Positions 1 through 10,213 are shown, counted from the first letter of the stretch. The stretch is 24,158 nucleotides of DNA from Haplomitrium mnioides (GCA_049999725.1 JBNGIS010018375.1:1-24158), one strand, 5' to 3'. The notes: generated by a model from the sequence alone, not told the origin. Made by a program: numbers and translations.

Positions 1-273
1 TAGTGTAAAGGGTAGTAACATCTTGTGACTACACAAGCAGCCAATGTTGGCTTTTTTGCCTTCCTGGATCATCGTGATTAGAACCACAAGACCCCAATTG
101 AGTTTCTCACCTTCCTCAACAAAAAAGTAAAGATGTTGATCGGGGTCTTTTAAAGAACAACAATTTACAAACCAATCCCACTCTAGTTTTTCAGGCTGTA
201 GAGCTTTGATAACATCCAAATACCTGTAAGGCTTTGGTAGAGCAGGTGTGGAAACATTTTCTTGAGATACCAT
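1..273 (-). CDS. Unidentified open frame, 5' part, runs off left edge
   Basis: I do not recognise this protein. Starting at an ATG at 273, the minus strand is open for 91 codons to the window edge without a stop, unusual in a window where nearly every other frame is broken. Visible blocks include KPYRYLDVIKAL, CSLKDPDQHLYFF and KLNWGLVV; it is rich in aromatic and charged residues, with no signal peptide or membrane segment. A relative on the same strand at 23891-24158 shares these blocks (KPYRYSDIVKAL, CSLKDPDHHLYLF, FNLGLVV) but has two in-frame stops, so this is a repeated, probably element-borne coding sequence. The ATG was chosen because the similarity to the second copy starts just after it and the DNA upstream is low-complexity. 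It could be a live gene or simply a younger copy. Confidence 0.5.
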   Translation of the reverse strand, partial: MVSQENVSTPALPKPYRYLDVIKALQPEKLEWDWFVNCCSLKDPDQHLYFFVEEGEKLNWGLVVLITMIQEGKKANIGCLCSHKMLLPFTL

Positions 274-770
274 TTTCAACATGGTAGAAACAAGTAAAAT
301 TGGAGGCGAAAAATCCGATAAACAAAAGTGAACAAAACTCGAAAGGCTCGAAAGGGAAAAAAAAGCAAGTAAATGAAAAAACAACAATGACAGGAAAACA
401 AAAACTAGAAAGTGAACTCGAGATAATGGAAAGAAACTTTCCACTAACGCTTCTTTTAGAGCTAAATTTCAAAAAATACCTTTTCATGCCAAAAATTGAT
501 TTGCAGAGCTCTAGACACATAGGTTCATGTGGTGCAAAACAAAAAACGTTAGTATATAAAACATCATTTGTTTTCATCTTTCCAATTTTTTTTCATTTTC
601 TTTACAAAAATTTTCCATTTTTGTTAGTTTGCAAAAATTTCTTGAAAAATACATCTTTTAGGTAGGCCGTAAGAGGCTCATAATATTTGTTAAAATAGTT
701 TCTTGAAATACTTGATTTTTAGTGAGCTTTTGACCGGCAGGTTGAGATTTGTTCAAACCGCAATTATTTG
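274..770. other. AT-rich stretch, no gene recognised
   Basis: Open frames exist on both strands here but their translations are low-complexity (Phe/Ser-rich on minus, Lys-rich on plus) and resemble no family I know. A good splice-donor-like string (GGAGGTAAGC) lies at about 769-778, just before the palindromic array at 879-968, in the same donor-then-array arrangement as the intron at 19785. No convincing exon could be read upstream of it. Confidence 0.35.
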
Positions 771-878
771 GAGGTAAGCGATGGAGTACCAAGAGCATTA
801 AGTGTGATGGCGAGTATATTGGGGAAAAAGATGGCTTTTGTTGAATCAGAAAGTTCTACTCAAAAAGGTCAAGAAGGT

Positions 879-968
879 GAACTCCATGCTCGCAAAGGAT
901 CAGTGACTGAACTCTATGTGCGCATAGGGTCAAGGAGTGAATCCAATGCGTGCATAGGATTAATGACT
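879..968. repeat. 30-bp palindromic-core minisatellite, three units
   Basis: Three units of exactly 30 bp start at 879, 909 and 939. Each has the form GAACTCYATGYGCGCATAGG followed by a 10-bp spacer such as ATCAGTGACT. The core is a degenerate dyad (CTATGTGCGCATAG in the best unit) shared with the arrays at 4349, 13240, 17815, 19870 and 21615. It sits upstream of transposase copy A. Confidence 0.8.
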
Positions 969-1184
969 AAACAACTTGCGTTTAAATGATCAAAGGGAGA
1001 ACCTAGTGTTTAAAAAAAAACCTTCATCCAGCACAAGATCTTTATTACCCTTTAAGCGGTCAAAGTTGAATTTTTCTTCTGAGTATTCCAACATATCAAC
1101 AAAAAAAGGTTCAACATAGAAATTCCATATGATTGTAAACCTTTTTCGTCTTCATCTGATGGAGACCTTGATATTCATAATAAA

Positions 1185-3848
1185 AGTGTGTTTGTTCAAA
1201 ACACAAAAAGCATACAATCTTTGGACAGTTTTAATTTTGGAGATAAACCCATGTCCCTGATAGCACCACTCAAACAACGAGTGATTTCGTTTCAAGTTGC
1301 ACCTCGTAAGGAGATTGGGACATTTGAAACAAACCAAATTCTTTTAGAGGAGTCTTTGGTTGACAGCTTGGGAAACGATTCTAGCAAAGAGTCTCAAACA
1401 ATCAGCATTTCTTTAGAGTTATCACCAAGGGCCCCGATTTTGTTACAAAAAACATTTCCTTCTAGACTCAAAGCTTAGTTCTAAAGATGTTATATTTTCT
1501 CAACTTAGAGTCAAAGAATATTTGTTTTTGATAAGTTATTCAGCAAAAAAGTTTTAGGTCAAATAGTTATTAGCAAGTTGAGTTGTGAGAAGAGAGTCTA
1601 TGCTCGCATAGGGTCTATGGTTTAAAGTTTCAATTTCAACCCTATCTATAGTCAAATAAAGCAAGAAAATGAATCTCATTCTTAGTGGTGACCTTAGCCT
1701 TGCAACAAGTTTTGTTTTTGTTTCTTTAAATTAAGAGCCTTTGTAAAAATAAAACAGTAACAAGAATCATTTTTGTTGTTTCCAAATCTTATATGCGGAC
1801 AAGATTTGTTCTTGTTTCTTTTAAAACCAATTGTGACAATAGTCACATCAAGCCATGATATTGGAGTTGTTATATTAGTCTTATACGCCCACACAGTTAG
1901 TTGTTGTCTCCACTCATCCTAAACACTCTAAGGATGTGTTTTGGTACCCTTTATTTGCAAATCTTGTTTTTCTCTTTATTAAACATTTGTTTATTTTAAG
2001 TGAAATAATTTTTCTTTTTTCAAATTACCTAAAGTTTATTTTTAATCTTTTACAAAGTTTTTACTTGAATATTTTTAGCACCTAAGGTTGTGTTTTGAAG
2101 TTACAAATATTGACATATGTTTTACTGAACTACTTTAATATCCTTCATATTTTGTGATGATGCAGTTAAATATAATTGCCAACTATTTCTTTATCGTAAC
2201 CAACAAATGAAAAAAAATAACAAAACTTGCAAATCATCCAAGAAAATGTTATGCCAATGGTCAAAAGTACTTGGGAATCGTCATTGATGGAATGGATCAA
2301 AAGAAAATTACTATTCCACACTGGCATTTGCCACCAAAAAACATTGATAAAGATTGTTTGGTGAGTTTGAGGGTCTTCTTAATGTACGGAAACTTGAGAA
2401 GCAATTCCAATTTGACAGTTACTATGTTCAACAAAGTATTATGTGACTTTGAAGGGTTGTTGCCTCCAACTTTGCATCTTCAGTTGGACAACATGACACG
2501 AGAGAATAAAAATTCTATCTTATTTGAATATTTTAGTTTCCTTGTTGCGAAGAATGTTTTTTGAAAAATCAAGGTGGGATTTCTCATGGTTGGCCATACT
2601 CATGATCAAATCGATCAAATATTCAACCCATTCTCAAAGCGTTTGAAACGTGTCAAAGCTTTCACAATTACGGGTCTTAACAAAGCGCTTCAAGTATCCT
2701 ACAATCCTAAACCTCATGTATCTCTTTTGTTGGAAACTTGGGATTTCAAAATATTTCTGCAGCAACGTCCCTCTGTCGTTCAAAGGGTCCATGATATTAC
2801 CTTTAATCAACAATTCAAGTTCTAGTTAAATGATTCCAAGGCAAAGATTTGGAGCAAACAATTTTCAACAGATGAATTTTTGTTACCTACGGATGGTATT
2901 TGTCAACTCAAGTGCCTACCTGAAGTGGACAAAGAAATTTTAAGTTCAATGTTGATTCCTTTCAAGGCATATTCTAAAATCAAACAATCTCAAAAGGAAG
3001 AAAGAGAAGTCGATGTCAAGAAAGTGGTAACATTAGTGAGAACTGCTACAAGCTCTTTACAAATTATAATATTCAATGGTGGAATGACTTTTTTCTTGCC
3101 TAACAAGAGATTGCGGCCTATATCCTTGAAAAAAAAGAGACAATGACTCAAAGCAAATTTTACCTTTCAAGCTTCACAACTATCAAACACTTGTAATGAT
3201 TCGCAAAATGCTTGTCTAGGTTCTCAGCTTGATGCTCAATAGACAGAAGAAGATACTTCGGTATAGCAAATACTTTCTACAAGTCAAGAAATCTATGATC
3301 GAGCACCTAGACCACAAGAATGGACTCTTTTGCACAACACTCAATACATGCATAAATTTGGCAATCTTAATAAGATAAAAGCTAGAATTTTTATTTGTGT
3401 TGTTGCATCTCTAGATCCAAATAGCAGACCATTTTTTGTTGCAAAAGTTCTCAAAGCTGTGTCATTTTATGAGGAAAATCCCCAAACCCAAAGCAAATAT
3501 GTATTCATTGGTTTTCTTGTCAGGTTGAGGATGCGTTTTCTGAGCAATACTTCCCAAAAAAATAGCAGCAACAAAAGCAACATGCAAATCCAAGTCATAT
3601 GTTGATGTACTTGATGTGATGCAAATCACAATTCTGTCTTTTGATTTTCTTCTTACCCAAAAAAACCAATTGAGTAAAACCACTCTAGCTACTATTAAAT
3701 CAAATCTATTTGAGTATGAAAGACAAAAGCCCTCAATCTAGAAATGTTTCAAAGAGATTCAATCTCTATCATTAATATTGATACCAATCAAGTTAATCTT
3801 AATGAATCTTCTGAAGCTGAATCCAAAGAAGTCAAGACAAGTGACTAA
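1185..3848 (+). pseudogene. DDE-transposase-like protein (GHTHDQID family), copy A
   Basis: Three coding blocks can be followed. 1188-1475 is the N-terminal part (SIQSLDSFNFGD, LKQRVISFQVAP). 1480 to about 2220 is intron-like with a single minisatellite unit at about 1594. 2225-2825 carries the core: IVIDGMDQ, LHLQLDNMTRENKN and VGFLMVGHTHDQIDQ, which look like successive acidic motifs of an RNase H-fold transposase. 2835-3848 is the C-terminal region ending at TAA 3846-3848, with a block (FICVVASLDPN, FFVAKVLKAVSF) reminiscent of a small reader-type domain. I recall plant and algal proteins with the GHTHEDID motif being filed under DUF7869-like names; that label is from memory. Damage: loss of about 1 kb at about 1465 and of about 45 bp at 2367, a stop before KIKVGFLM, and frame breaks at about 2825 and 3050. 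The catalytic-looking LQLDN and GHTHDQID strings survive here. Confidence 0.6.
1480..2220 (+). other. Intron of transposase-like pseudogene A (approximate)
   Basis: No reading frame of the family continues here, yet the stretch aligns with about 15720-16490 of copy B, which also interrupts the coding blocks there. A donor-like AAGCTTAG/GTTAG context near 1475 and T-rich runs support an intron; exact splice sites are not fixed. One palindromic-core unit lies at about 1594-1625. Confidence 0.4.
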
Positions 3849-4348
3849 AGTAATTTAAGAATTTTATTATATATTCTGTATTTTCATGTATGTTGCAATT
3901 TAAATTTATTATTTTATAAAGTATGTGAAAATCTTTTGAAGCAACTTGTTGAATTTTTCTGCCACCTTGAACTTTTTACTGTAAATTATACCAAGTTAAA
4001 TGTAATTCTCTATAAATAAAACCTGAATCTTTAGTTAATATTTTCATTTGCTTTGTAAAATAATTTCTTCTCCAAAATGTAGGTATGTCGTTTCCAACTT
4101 TTTGTTTTCTAGAAGAGTTTTAGGTTATTGTCTTGCTAAAGCATTTGCCCAAATTGACTAATCATTTCTTTCTTTTAAGTACTTTGATGTATAACTTAAA
4201 ACCTTTAGCGCGTTTTGACTTAGATGTAGAGCTTTGTACTAGTTTTACTTTTAGATTCCGAATTAGAAATCAAAATCTTTTGCGTGGGTAGAGTTTGTTG
4301 CAAAATATAGAACGTTTACAATTTGTATCATTGGTTGTAGAGGTGTGA

Positions 4349-4560
4349 ATCCTATGCGTGCATAGACTTTGATTTGCAGGTCAAAACGTCGTGCCTACAA
4401 AAATTCTTCTATGGAACCTAAAACCTAGGTTCTTGTCAATCTTTGTTGTGGAGTGTTCAGATGGTGAGTTCAGATTCCTATGCGCGTATAGATTTTGGGG
4501 TGAAGTGTTCAAATGTTGAGCTTGGATTTCTTTGCGCGTATAGACTTTGGCATGGAAGTC
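4349..4560. repeat. 52-bp palindromic-core minisatellite in 3' part of copy A
   Basis: GCGCG-type cores lie at about 4355, 4481 and 4533; the last two are spaced 52 bp (TGCGCG at 4481 and 4533) with a shared flank GATTYCTWTGCGCGTATAGA. Copy B has the equivalent array at 13240-13440 with more units, so unit number has changed since the copies diverged. Confidence 0.75.
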
Positions 4561-4752
4561 CAAGCCTTCCACAAGTTCTACTTCTCATATACAACCCTCT
4601 AGCTTCTTCACACAAAGACTACCGATTACAACTTAGTTTGTATACAAGTCATAGACTCTTTTATAGATCTTGATACCTTTGTTTGATTGAATCAAGTCTA
4701 AAACTTGAAGATGTTTCTTGTTTACTCTCTTAATTCAATCTCCTCAGCTACT

Positions 4753-4977
4753 GTGAAGAAAGAGGGATGACAACCTCTTCTCTTGTATAAATAGAAGGGT
4801 TTCATAGCCCCACTTCTCATTCTGGAGTTCCTCTCAATTCGGTTTGGCTCTTTGGTTGTTTGGCTTTGGCTACCACTCTTAGTTCTTTTTTGCTTATTGG
4901 CCTTAAGTTGTGTAACTCTTTTAGAATTGTCTTGAAGTTGTTACTTATTTGAAAGTTGGGCTTTGAGTTCTTTTACA
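4753..4977 (+). mobile_element. Right part of chromovirus 5' LTR
   Basis: From GTGAAGAAAGAGGGATGACA onward the sequence matches the complete LTR at 22733-23140. It contains a TATAAATAG box at 4786-4794 and ends in CTTTTACA at 4977, complementary to the TGTAA that opens the complete LTR. The primer-binding site follows directly. The left part of this LTR is absent; copy A of the DNA element takes its place. Confidence 0.8.
4786..4794 (+). promoter_or_regulatory. LTR TATA box
   Basis: TATAAATAG lies about 190 bp before the LTR end, in a context conserved in the second LTR (TTGTATAAATAGAAGGG at 22946-22962). It is the likely core promoter of the retroelement; the downstream coding sequence is dead. 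Confidence 0.6.
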
Positions 4978-4978
4978 T

Positions 4979-4990
4979 TAGTATTAGAGC
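4979..4990 (+). other. Degenerate tRNA-iMet primer-binding site
   Basis: TAGTATTAGAGC, one base after the LTR end, matches 10 of 12 positions of the usual plant primer site TGGTATCAGAGC. The two differences are G-to-A and C-to-T transitions, as expected from methylcytosine decay. Its position fixes the LTR boundary and the element's orientation. Confidence 0.75.
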
Positions 4991-5030
4991 CACGTTCTTT
5001 TTGGTGGAACGAAGAATCAAGACGCAAGTG

Positions 5031-5795
5031 ATGCAACAACAAATTGAACATCTTTCTCGCCTTCTAGAAGTTCAAATGAAAATGGGGAAGAGGGCACATT
5101 TTCAAGAAGAAGAAAGTCATGTGCGGTTTCCCAAACTAAAAGCATATGATAAGAAGACGGTTCTTGAAGTATATGAGAATTTCTTGTTCGATTACGAGCA
5201 ATATTTTAAGGCTACCAATATAAAAGAGGATGGTCAAAGAATTCTATTTGTTGCAAGTCAACTGAAGAGAGTGGTATGAACTTGGTGGAGATATCAAATT
5301 GAGCAAGCCCAATATAGAATTGTTGCTCCAATTGCTTCTTGGTAAGAGTTCAAAGAAGAAGTGAATATAAGATTTGGGGTTTTGAATGTTCCAAAGGTAG
5401 CAAGAGATCACTGGGCAGAATTGAAGCAACTTGAAATAGTAAGAAGCTATATCACATAATTTCATAATATCATTATGCAAATTCCTAATATGGGATTGGA
5501 AGAAGCTTTAGATTGCTTTGTTCAAGGATTGAAGCCTCGCAATAGAATGGAAGTGACAATGAGAGAGCCCTCTCAACTAGAAGAAGCAATATGCATGGTT
5601 GAACGATACAACTCATTGCTAATAACTACCAAAGTTAGGTTATGTCCATAACAAGCTTTACCAAATGTTTGTGCGCCATCAAATGAGGATGTACCCATGG
5701 AGACTGATGAGGCGCAAAAAGTGATACTCATCGATGTAGAGCTGTTACGACTAGCGCAGGGCATAGGTGAGAAACCTGCGTTGTCTGAAAACTAA
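5031..5795 (+). pseudogene. Chromovirus gag, N-terminal and capsid part
   Basis: From the ATG at 5031 one frame runs to TAA 5793-5795 with stops but no frameshift. It begins with a coiled-coil-like stretch (QQQIEHLSRLLEVQMKM), followed by a retrotransposon capsid-type region: VRFPKLKAYDKK, W-x2-YQIEQAQYRI, FKEEVNIRFG, HWAELKQLE, GLEEALDCFVQGLKP. It would form the virus-like particle of the retroelement. In-frame stops lie at about 5277, 5343, 5457 and 5650; the first replaces what is normally a Trp-rich spot. The frame ends in PMETDEAQKVILIDVELL, normally just before the zinc knuckle, and there a 3.3-kb foreign segment intervenes; the knuckle is found at about 9105. Confidence 0.8.
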
Positions 5796-6259
5796 ATGAC
5801 AAGCACAAATATTGGGAACAGAGCAAGGCAAAAGGGAGGAGCCCTACTCTGTTCTGTAAACTCACTAACTGACATACATACATAAACGAACATATCTGAA
5901 ATAGCATACATGAAACACACAACATGTGAGAGAAGAGGGCTGAAATACAAATAACATGATAAGTGCTGAAACGGTAATGGATTGTACTTTATAATCCTGG
6001 TGTCATACTCCATGTCAAATCCACATCTGCACTGCTGCACTCTGCTCTACTACTAACCAAATATCTCTACCCTCCTAACTTTCCAACTCCATGTCTTCCA
6101 AATTCCACTCCTACGAACTACTTCAAATGCTCCTGCAATCTGCTCAACTACTACTCAATATCAACAACATCCATATCTCCTATTTCCATATCTTCCAACT
6201 CCTTATCTTCACAAATTCAAATTACAACTACTCAGATGTACTCCGTGCGGTCCTCACTT

Positions 6260-6960
6260 TGTGGAGTCAACACATCGCTTTAGACCATTCAGCCTCATCA
6301 TGTATGGCAGTGACAAGCTGCCACAACTCCCTGCTGGTGTCATCAGTTCCCGACAGCAGGTTTCGATCAACGACCTTCATGCTGAGTTTTTGCCACTCTC
6401 CGGAGGTAACGGGAAAACTCAGCCATGATGTTGCCTTGCACTTCACACCTTTCTCTCCACTCCACTTCAACAACACAAACTCTCTGCCACCAGCTACAGG
6501 GTATACTTTCTGATCTGATCTCCCTGTAGCCTCCAACAAAATCACAAAACAGAACTGGCCTAACTGTTGTCTCTCTTTTTAGTTTTCTCAGGTCTCAAAT
6601 TCCCAGGCCAGACCTGCAAACAAACATACTCCCATAACAGAATTACTCCTCAAATCCACAATATCCCTTACCATGAATCCCAATTCTCCGTGCATGAGAT
6701 TCTGTCCTCCTAAAGCTTCTCCATTTTTGGCACTCTGTCGAGCCTCCCCAACACCATGGATGGTGTCTGAAGTAGCCTGAAGCAGTTGTGCACGAGTTGA
6801 TAATGAGGCCACTTGCTTAGATGCTCCTTTTTCTTCAATATTTCTGCTTGAGCCAGTTCCAATTCCCTGCAATGAAGCTGCCTTGATACAATTCTCACTG
6901 GTATTCCTCTTCCTCAATGAAGATGAGCTTACTGAATGCTGGTTTCTCATATCTCACCTC
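6260..6960 (-). other. Unidentified open frames within the host-derived insert
   Basis: Two minus-strand frames, 6267-6545 (92 codons) and 6588-6950 (120 codons), are open, with normal-looking composition (Ser/Gln/Glu-rich, e.g. EEKGASKQVASLSTRAQLL). I recognise no domain. They lie downstream of the callose synthase fragment on the same strand and could be further exons, intron sequence or a third captured fragment. Their openness may simply reflect the lower AT content. Confidence 0.25.
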
Positions 6961-7439
6961 CATCCTCTCAAGGCCTACTTCCACTGTGAATCAAAATGAA
7001 ATAGAGCTTGTTGTCCCTCAGAATAGAATAGAACAGAACTAAACTGAGAACCTCTTATAACAAAACAAAATCTGCTGTCACTTCCTTTCAGATCAGATGA
7101 GTTTACTTTCTCAGAGTAGATCATGTTCTCACTTCATCTCAATAGGGATAGTTGACTCATCTCCGAGCTGAGTGTTCTGCACTCATGTCAGATCAGGTTC
7201 TGCAGCCATTCATTTTAGAATAGTGCTTGCTGCCTTGACCTTCTTCAAGCTTCCATCCCAATAAGTCCATTGTGATCGCTATGCATCCTTCAGTCTGCAA
7301 ATCTGCATGCTCCACTACTTTGCAACACCGAATGATTGAACTGCACCTCGTGCTCGAACAATCCTTTGCCCACAGAATACCCTGACATCTGCTCAAACAA
7401 GAATACAGATCTGCTACTCTGCTCAACTCCCACAATTGG

Positions 7440-8065
7440 CACACATAACCACCACTTGCAGTTTGTGGGACTTCTTCATAAAAGTCAGCAGGAGGCTGGT
7501 CCTCTGTGAGTGCGTTCAAAACCTCATTCAACACTTTTGAAGTTTGGTAAATTGTCCTCATCCTCAACACCCTTTGCTCCATTTCAGCAACATCCTCTTC
7601 ATAATTTCCTTGTTGTCTCCTCTTTTTCTCGAGTTCTTCAAGCTGATCAATTTTGTGTTTTTTCCTGTAGTACTCATAAAAATCTTGTATTCGAGTGATG
7701 TCATGGCTGCGATCAATCTTTCCGCCATCCCTCTTGGACTTCTTTTGCCTGATCACTGATATCAAACCCGTCTTGAACTGCAGAACACCTCTTCCTTCGC
7801 TCTGTAGATCCAGATCGTGAGCCCTGGAGGATGCATACTCGCACAAAATACGAGCCACTTGAGGGTCATCGTGCTGTATAGAATCCGATGCCTGGAGTAT
7901 GACATCAATGTTCTAACCCGTCCCTAAGGAAGGTGGGACAACATAACCTTCCACATTCTCTGCGGTTCCCCCTGTCATCCGTGGATCACGGTTGCTGCTT
8001 CTCCATTCGTTAGCGACTAGCGCACTCCTGACCAATCATTCCCAGTTAAGCGTGCTTCGCCTCAT
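7440..8065 (-). pseudogene. Callose synthase (GSL8/GSL10-type) N-terminal fragment
   Basis: Reading from an ATG at 8065: NWE-stop-LVRSAL corresponds to the start of callose synthases of the GSL8/GSL10 (CALS9/10) group. Then come GYVVPPSLGTG-stop-NIDVILQASD, ARILCEYASSRAHDLD, SEGRGVLQFKTGLISVI, KRDGGKIDRSHDITRIQDFY, YYRKKHKIDQLEE and VLRMRTIYQTSKVLNEVL, about 205 codons. This is the cytoplasmic N-terminal region preceding the membrane segments; the intact enzyme (about 1,900 residues) makes beta-1,3-glucan at the plasma membrane and cell plate. Two in-frame stops are visible (the first where the family has Arg, fitting CGA to TGA). After FYEEVPQT at about 7450 the family match is lost; the open frame to 7193 is unlike callose synthase and may be intron. 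Everything downstream, including the catalytic domain, is absent. Confidence 0.85.
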
Positions 8066-8299
8066 TGAGGTCGCGCTCACTGCATACTCTGCCTTCGAAA
8101 TTCAAATCCTCTATAGCTCCTGCTGCCGGAAAATCTACTTAAATCCTATCAACAATGCGGCCCTCCCCGCTAAACTTTATCACGAAATTACAACAATGAA
8201 ACTACTACAGATTGTGGAACTGATCAGCAGGTACAGTGGTGAAAACTCCCAAGTTCAAGTACCGAAACTTATGCTTAAACACCTTTCTTGTCATCGCTG

Positions 8300-8632
8300 C
8301 TACCTGTCTTCATCCTCCTCTGTTTCATCTTCGTGAGAATCGTTGCCTTCAAACATAAGCAGATCGTGAATTAGAAACACAGCAAGGCCATTCATGAGGT
8401 GAACCATTTTGTAAAGCCGCTTATCCGAAGGAGCCTTGATAATAGGGGGAACATCTTGGACGAGCTTTGGACTAACTCCCACTTTCTTCAAGGAAACTGC
8501 AACGGATAGAGAAGTTGGAGGCTTCCTGGAATTCGAACAGACAATATGATGGCCCCAACGATTAGCCAAGCCCTTGGCGCTGAGAGCCAACATATGACTC
8601 AGAGCTCCACAATGCACCGTAATGGCAGCCAC
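8300..8632 (-). pseudogene. Nardilysin-like (M16 protease) N-terminal fragment
   Basis: The frame is open for 110 codons. The recognisable block is PPIIKAPSDKRLYKMVHLMN and then GLAVFLIHD, followed by an acidic run (HEDETEEDEDR). Plant nardilysin/insulin-degrading-enzyme-like proteins begin this way: IKSPNDKRLYRV, ENGLCALLIHD and an acidic stretch, before the zinc-binding HxxEH of the M16 peptidase domain. That catalytic region is not present. The frame ends at GAAGACAG/GTAGCAG, which could be the end of the first exon and its donor site. No in-frame ATG is found upstream of the conserved block at the expected distance, and a TGA precedes the frame. Only the 5' end of the gene is here, as with the neighbouring callose synthase fragment on the same strand. 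Confidence 0.7.
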
Positions 8633-9099
8633 TCATCCCTTGAACCACAAATCTTTCCGCCGCCTCCATTATCGCCTTAACGTTCTCCCATTTTCTTTTA
8701 GGGTTTTCTTACCAACTGTGGCAGCCCTATACTCCCTTACAGCCCATTAAACCATCGAAGCAATTCAAAATATTTTCAACATCCATCTAACTCTTCTCTA
8801 TCCTCCAACGAATCAACCTGAGAATCGAAAACAAATCTGCTCCAGCAATTACCCTCGGATTGTTGATGTTGCATGCTTCTAATGATTTCAATACAACTTT
8901 GCTTGCCTCCATTGTCCTCCATTGCTTTCTATGTCATGCTCCAAAAAATGGCAGAATAGCACTTCCTTATAGCCAGAAGACCCCACTTTGTTGTTCTCCG
9001 ATGACTGTGCTCCTCTTTGTGCTCCAACAAACCTCTTTCAGAAGCTTTCGCAATCTCCTATCTCCTGCTGTAACAAGAGCATAAAGGCCTACATCTCAA

Positions 9100-9640
9100 A
9101 GTGGAGGATGTTTTTATTGTCGACAACTTAGTCACATGATTGCAAATTGCCTACATCAACAAGGTCGACCACGCCCTCTTCTTTAAGTAGAAATTGTTGA
9201 AGAAGAAAATCAAGGAAATGATGGACCTCAGTAAAAATATTCGAGCGGTTTGCTAAGAGATTGATTAGTTCCAATGGAATTAAAAGATGGACAATAATAA
9301 GAAGCACTTTGTTTCATCTAAACGGTTTGGTTGATGAGCATTCCTATAAAATGTTGGTAGATTGTGGAAGTTCTAAAAATTTCATGTCATTACATTTTGT
9401 GAAGAAAATCAAAGCTAGAACTTTGCTTATCAAGGGAATTTTTGTGATTGAGGTGGTTAACATTAGTATATTACATTTGGATGAGGCAACTAGTGGAAGT
9501 GATCACTAGAAATGGCAAGAAGATGTTTTTTTTTAAGTCTTATTCTGGCACAATTGGCCGTCAATGATAATGAGTATCATTTTTTTTCCATTTGAGATGG
9601 TATTCTCTATCGATGCTATCAAATATACGTTTGGATTTCT
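9100..9640 (+). pseudogene. Chromovirus gag zinc knuckle and aspartic protease
   Basis: 9105-9175 reads GGCFYCRQLSHMIANCLHQ, a perfect CX2CX4HX4C zinc knuckle that binds element RNA. 9261-9509 is an 82-residue frame with VDEHSYKMLVDCGSSKNFMS, matching the plant gypsy protease active site (usually DSGA or DSGS; here DCGS, so the catalytic Asp remains but its Ser partner is Cys). Right after the protease, about 9445, the frame jumps to pre-integrase sequence (ISILHLDEATSGSDH), so reverse transcriptase and RNase H have been deleted. The block ends about 9640 (GGTATTCTCTATCGATGCTA) at the start of a degenerate tandem repeat. A stop and at least one frame change separate knuckle and protease. Confidence 0.75.
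9445..9635 (+). repeat. Pre-integrase segment, first of two direct copies
   Basis: About 190 bp starting GAGGTGGTTAACATTAGTAT recurs at 11390-11580 in the same orientation (GAGGTGGCTAGCATTAGTAT). The two copies bracket the tandem repeat and the reverse-strand chromovirus end at 9640-11390. The copies differ at roughly one base in ten by eye. Confidence 0.75.
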
Positions 9641-10210
9641 GTCTTTGTAAATCAAGCACCGCGCCATCAAATTTTTGTTTTTGTTGAATCATATGGCTCT
9701 TATTTTCAACTTTTATTTTCATGGACTTATACAGCACACCCTCTGATTTTATTTTTGTGGAATCATACAACGTTTTTTTTTTTTTTTTACTTTTTTTTTT
9801 TGTGGAAATGAGCATCAAACCCCTTGATTTTTGTTTTGTAGAATCAAACAACGCTTCTTTCAGATTTCACTTTTGTGAATTTGTACATCGATGCTTTCTT
9901 CTCATTTTTTTCATAAATATGGGCCTTTCAATTTTCAATTTCATGGAATCAAACTTCGCACCGTTCAACTTTCATTTTGTAGAGTGAGGTAGTGTTTCTA
10001 TTTGATTTTTATGTTTGTATAATTGGGTAGCTCACATATTGACTTTTAACTTTATGGAATCGGATAGTACTCTTTTCCAAAATTGTTGAGTTTTACACTA
10101 AATAGAGCATTTTGTTTATTTTTGTGGAATTAGACAACGCTCTATTTGGGTGTTCAATTTGTCCAAAATTTTGCTTTGTTTGCTTAGCTTTTCTTGTGGT
10201 GTAATATGGG
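9635..10210. repeat. Degenerate ~50-bp tandem repeat, copy 1
   Basis: T-rich units built around TTTTTGTGGAATCAWACAACG recur about every 45-55 bp. The whole block aligns colinearly with 23195-23785 (shared landmarks: CTTTTATTTTCATRGACTTATACA, AAATAGAGCATTTTGTTT, GTGTTCAATTTGTCC, TTCTTGTGGTGTAAT). It therefore moved or duplicated as a unit. No coding sense is apparent. Confidence 0.75.
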
Positions 10211-10213
10211 AGA

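Larger units (their letters stand above)
1185..4753 (+). mobile_element. Intron-bearing DDE-type DNA element, copy A (decayed)
   Basis: This segment is homologous, in inverted orientation, to 13044-17730. The match starts near 1185 (a TTTGTTCA-AAACA-AAAAGCATAC stretch in both copies) and ends at AGCTACTGT near 4753, where sequence matching the chromovirus LTR resumes. Inside are the transposase-like pseudogene, an intron of about 0.75 kb, about 0.5 kb of non-coding sequence after the stop, and palindromic minisatellite units. By eye about four bases in five agree with copy B. Copy A lacks roughly 1 kb of the first exon that copy B keeps. The true ends, terminal repeats and target duplication are not certain; AGTAGC read inward from the 4753 end is a candidate tip. 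Confidence 0.65.
5796..9085. other. Less AT-rich insert carrying host gene fragments, inside gag
   Basis: This segment separates the gag capsid region from the gag zinc knuckle. Its base composition is visibly less AT-rich than the rest of the window. It holds two recognisable plant gene fragments on the minus strand (callose synthase N-terminus and nardilysin-like N-terminus). I could not identify terminal inverted repeats or a target duplication. It may be a captured (Pack-type or retro-captured) chimera or a filler from double-strand-break repair. 5800-6260 holds nothing I can name; 8640-9080 is probably upstream sequence of the nardilysin-like gene. Confidence 0.6.

Noticed and set aside
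6091-6513. 140-codon plus-strand frame
   Set aside because: Low-complexity Ser/Asn/His-rich translation overlapping an opposite-strand frame; no recognisable domain and no consistent gene structure.
7510-7759. Plus-strand frames of 62 and 71 codons
   Set aside because: They are complementary to the callose synthase fragment, which has clear family similarity on the minus strand.
9561-9987. Open frames in the T-rich repeat (Phe-rich on plus, Lys-rich on minus)
   Set aside because: Simple consequence of T-rich tandem units; the parallel block at 23195-23785 does not conserve the frame.
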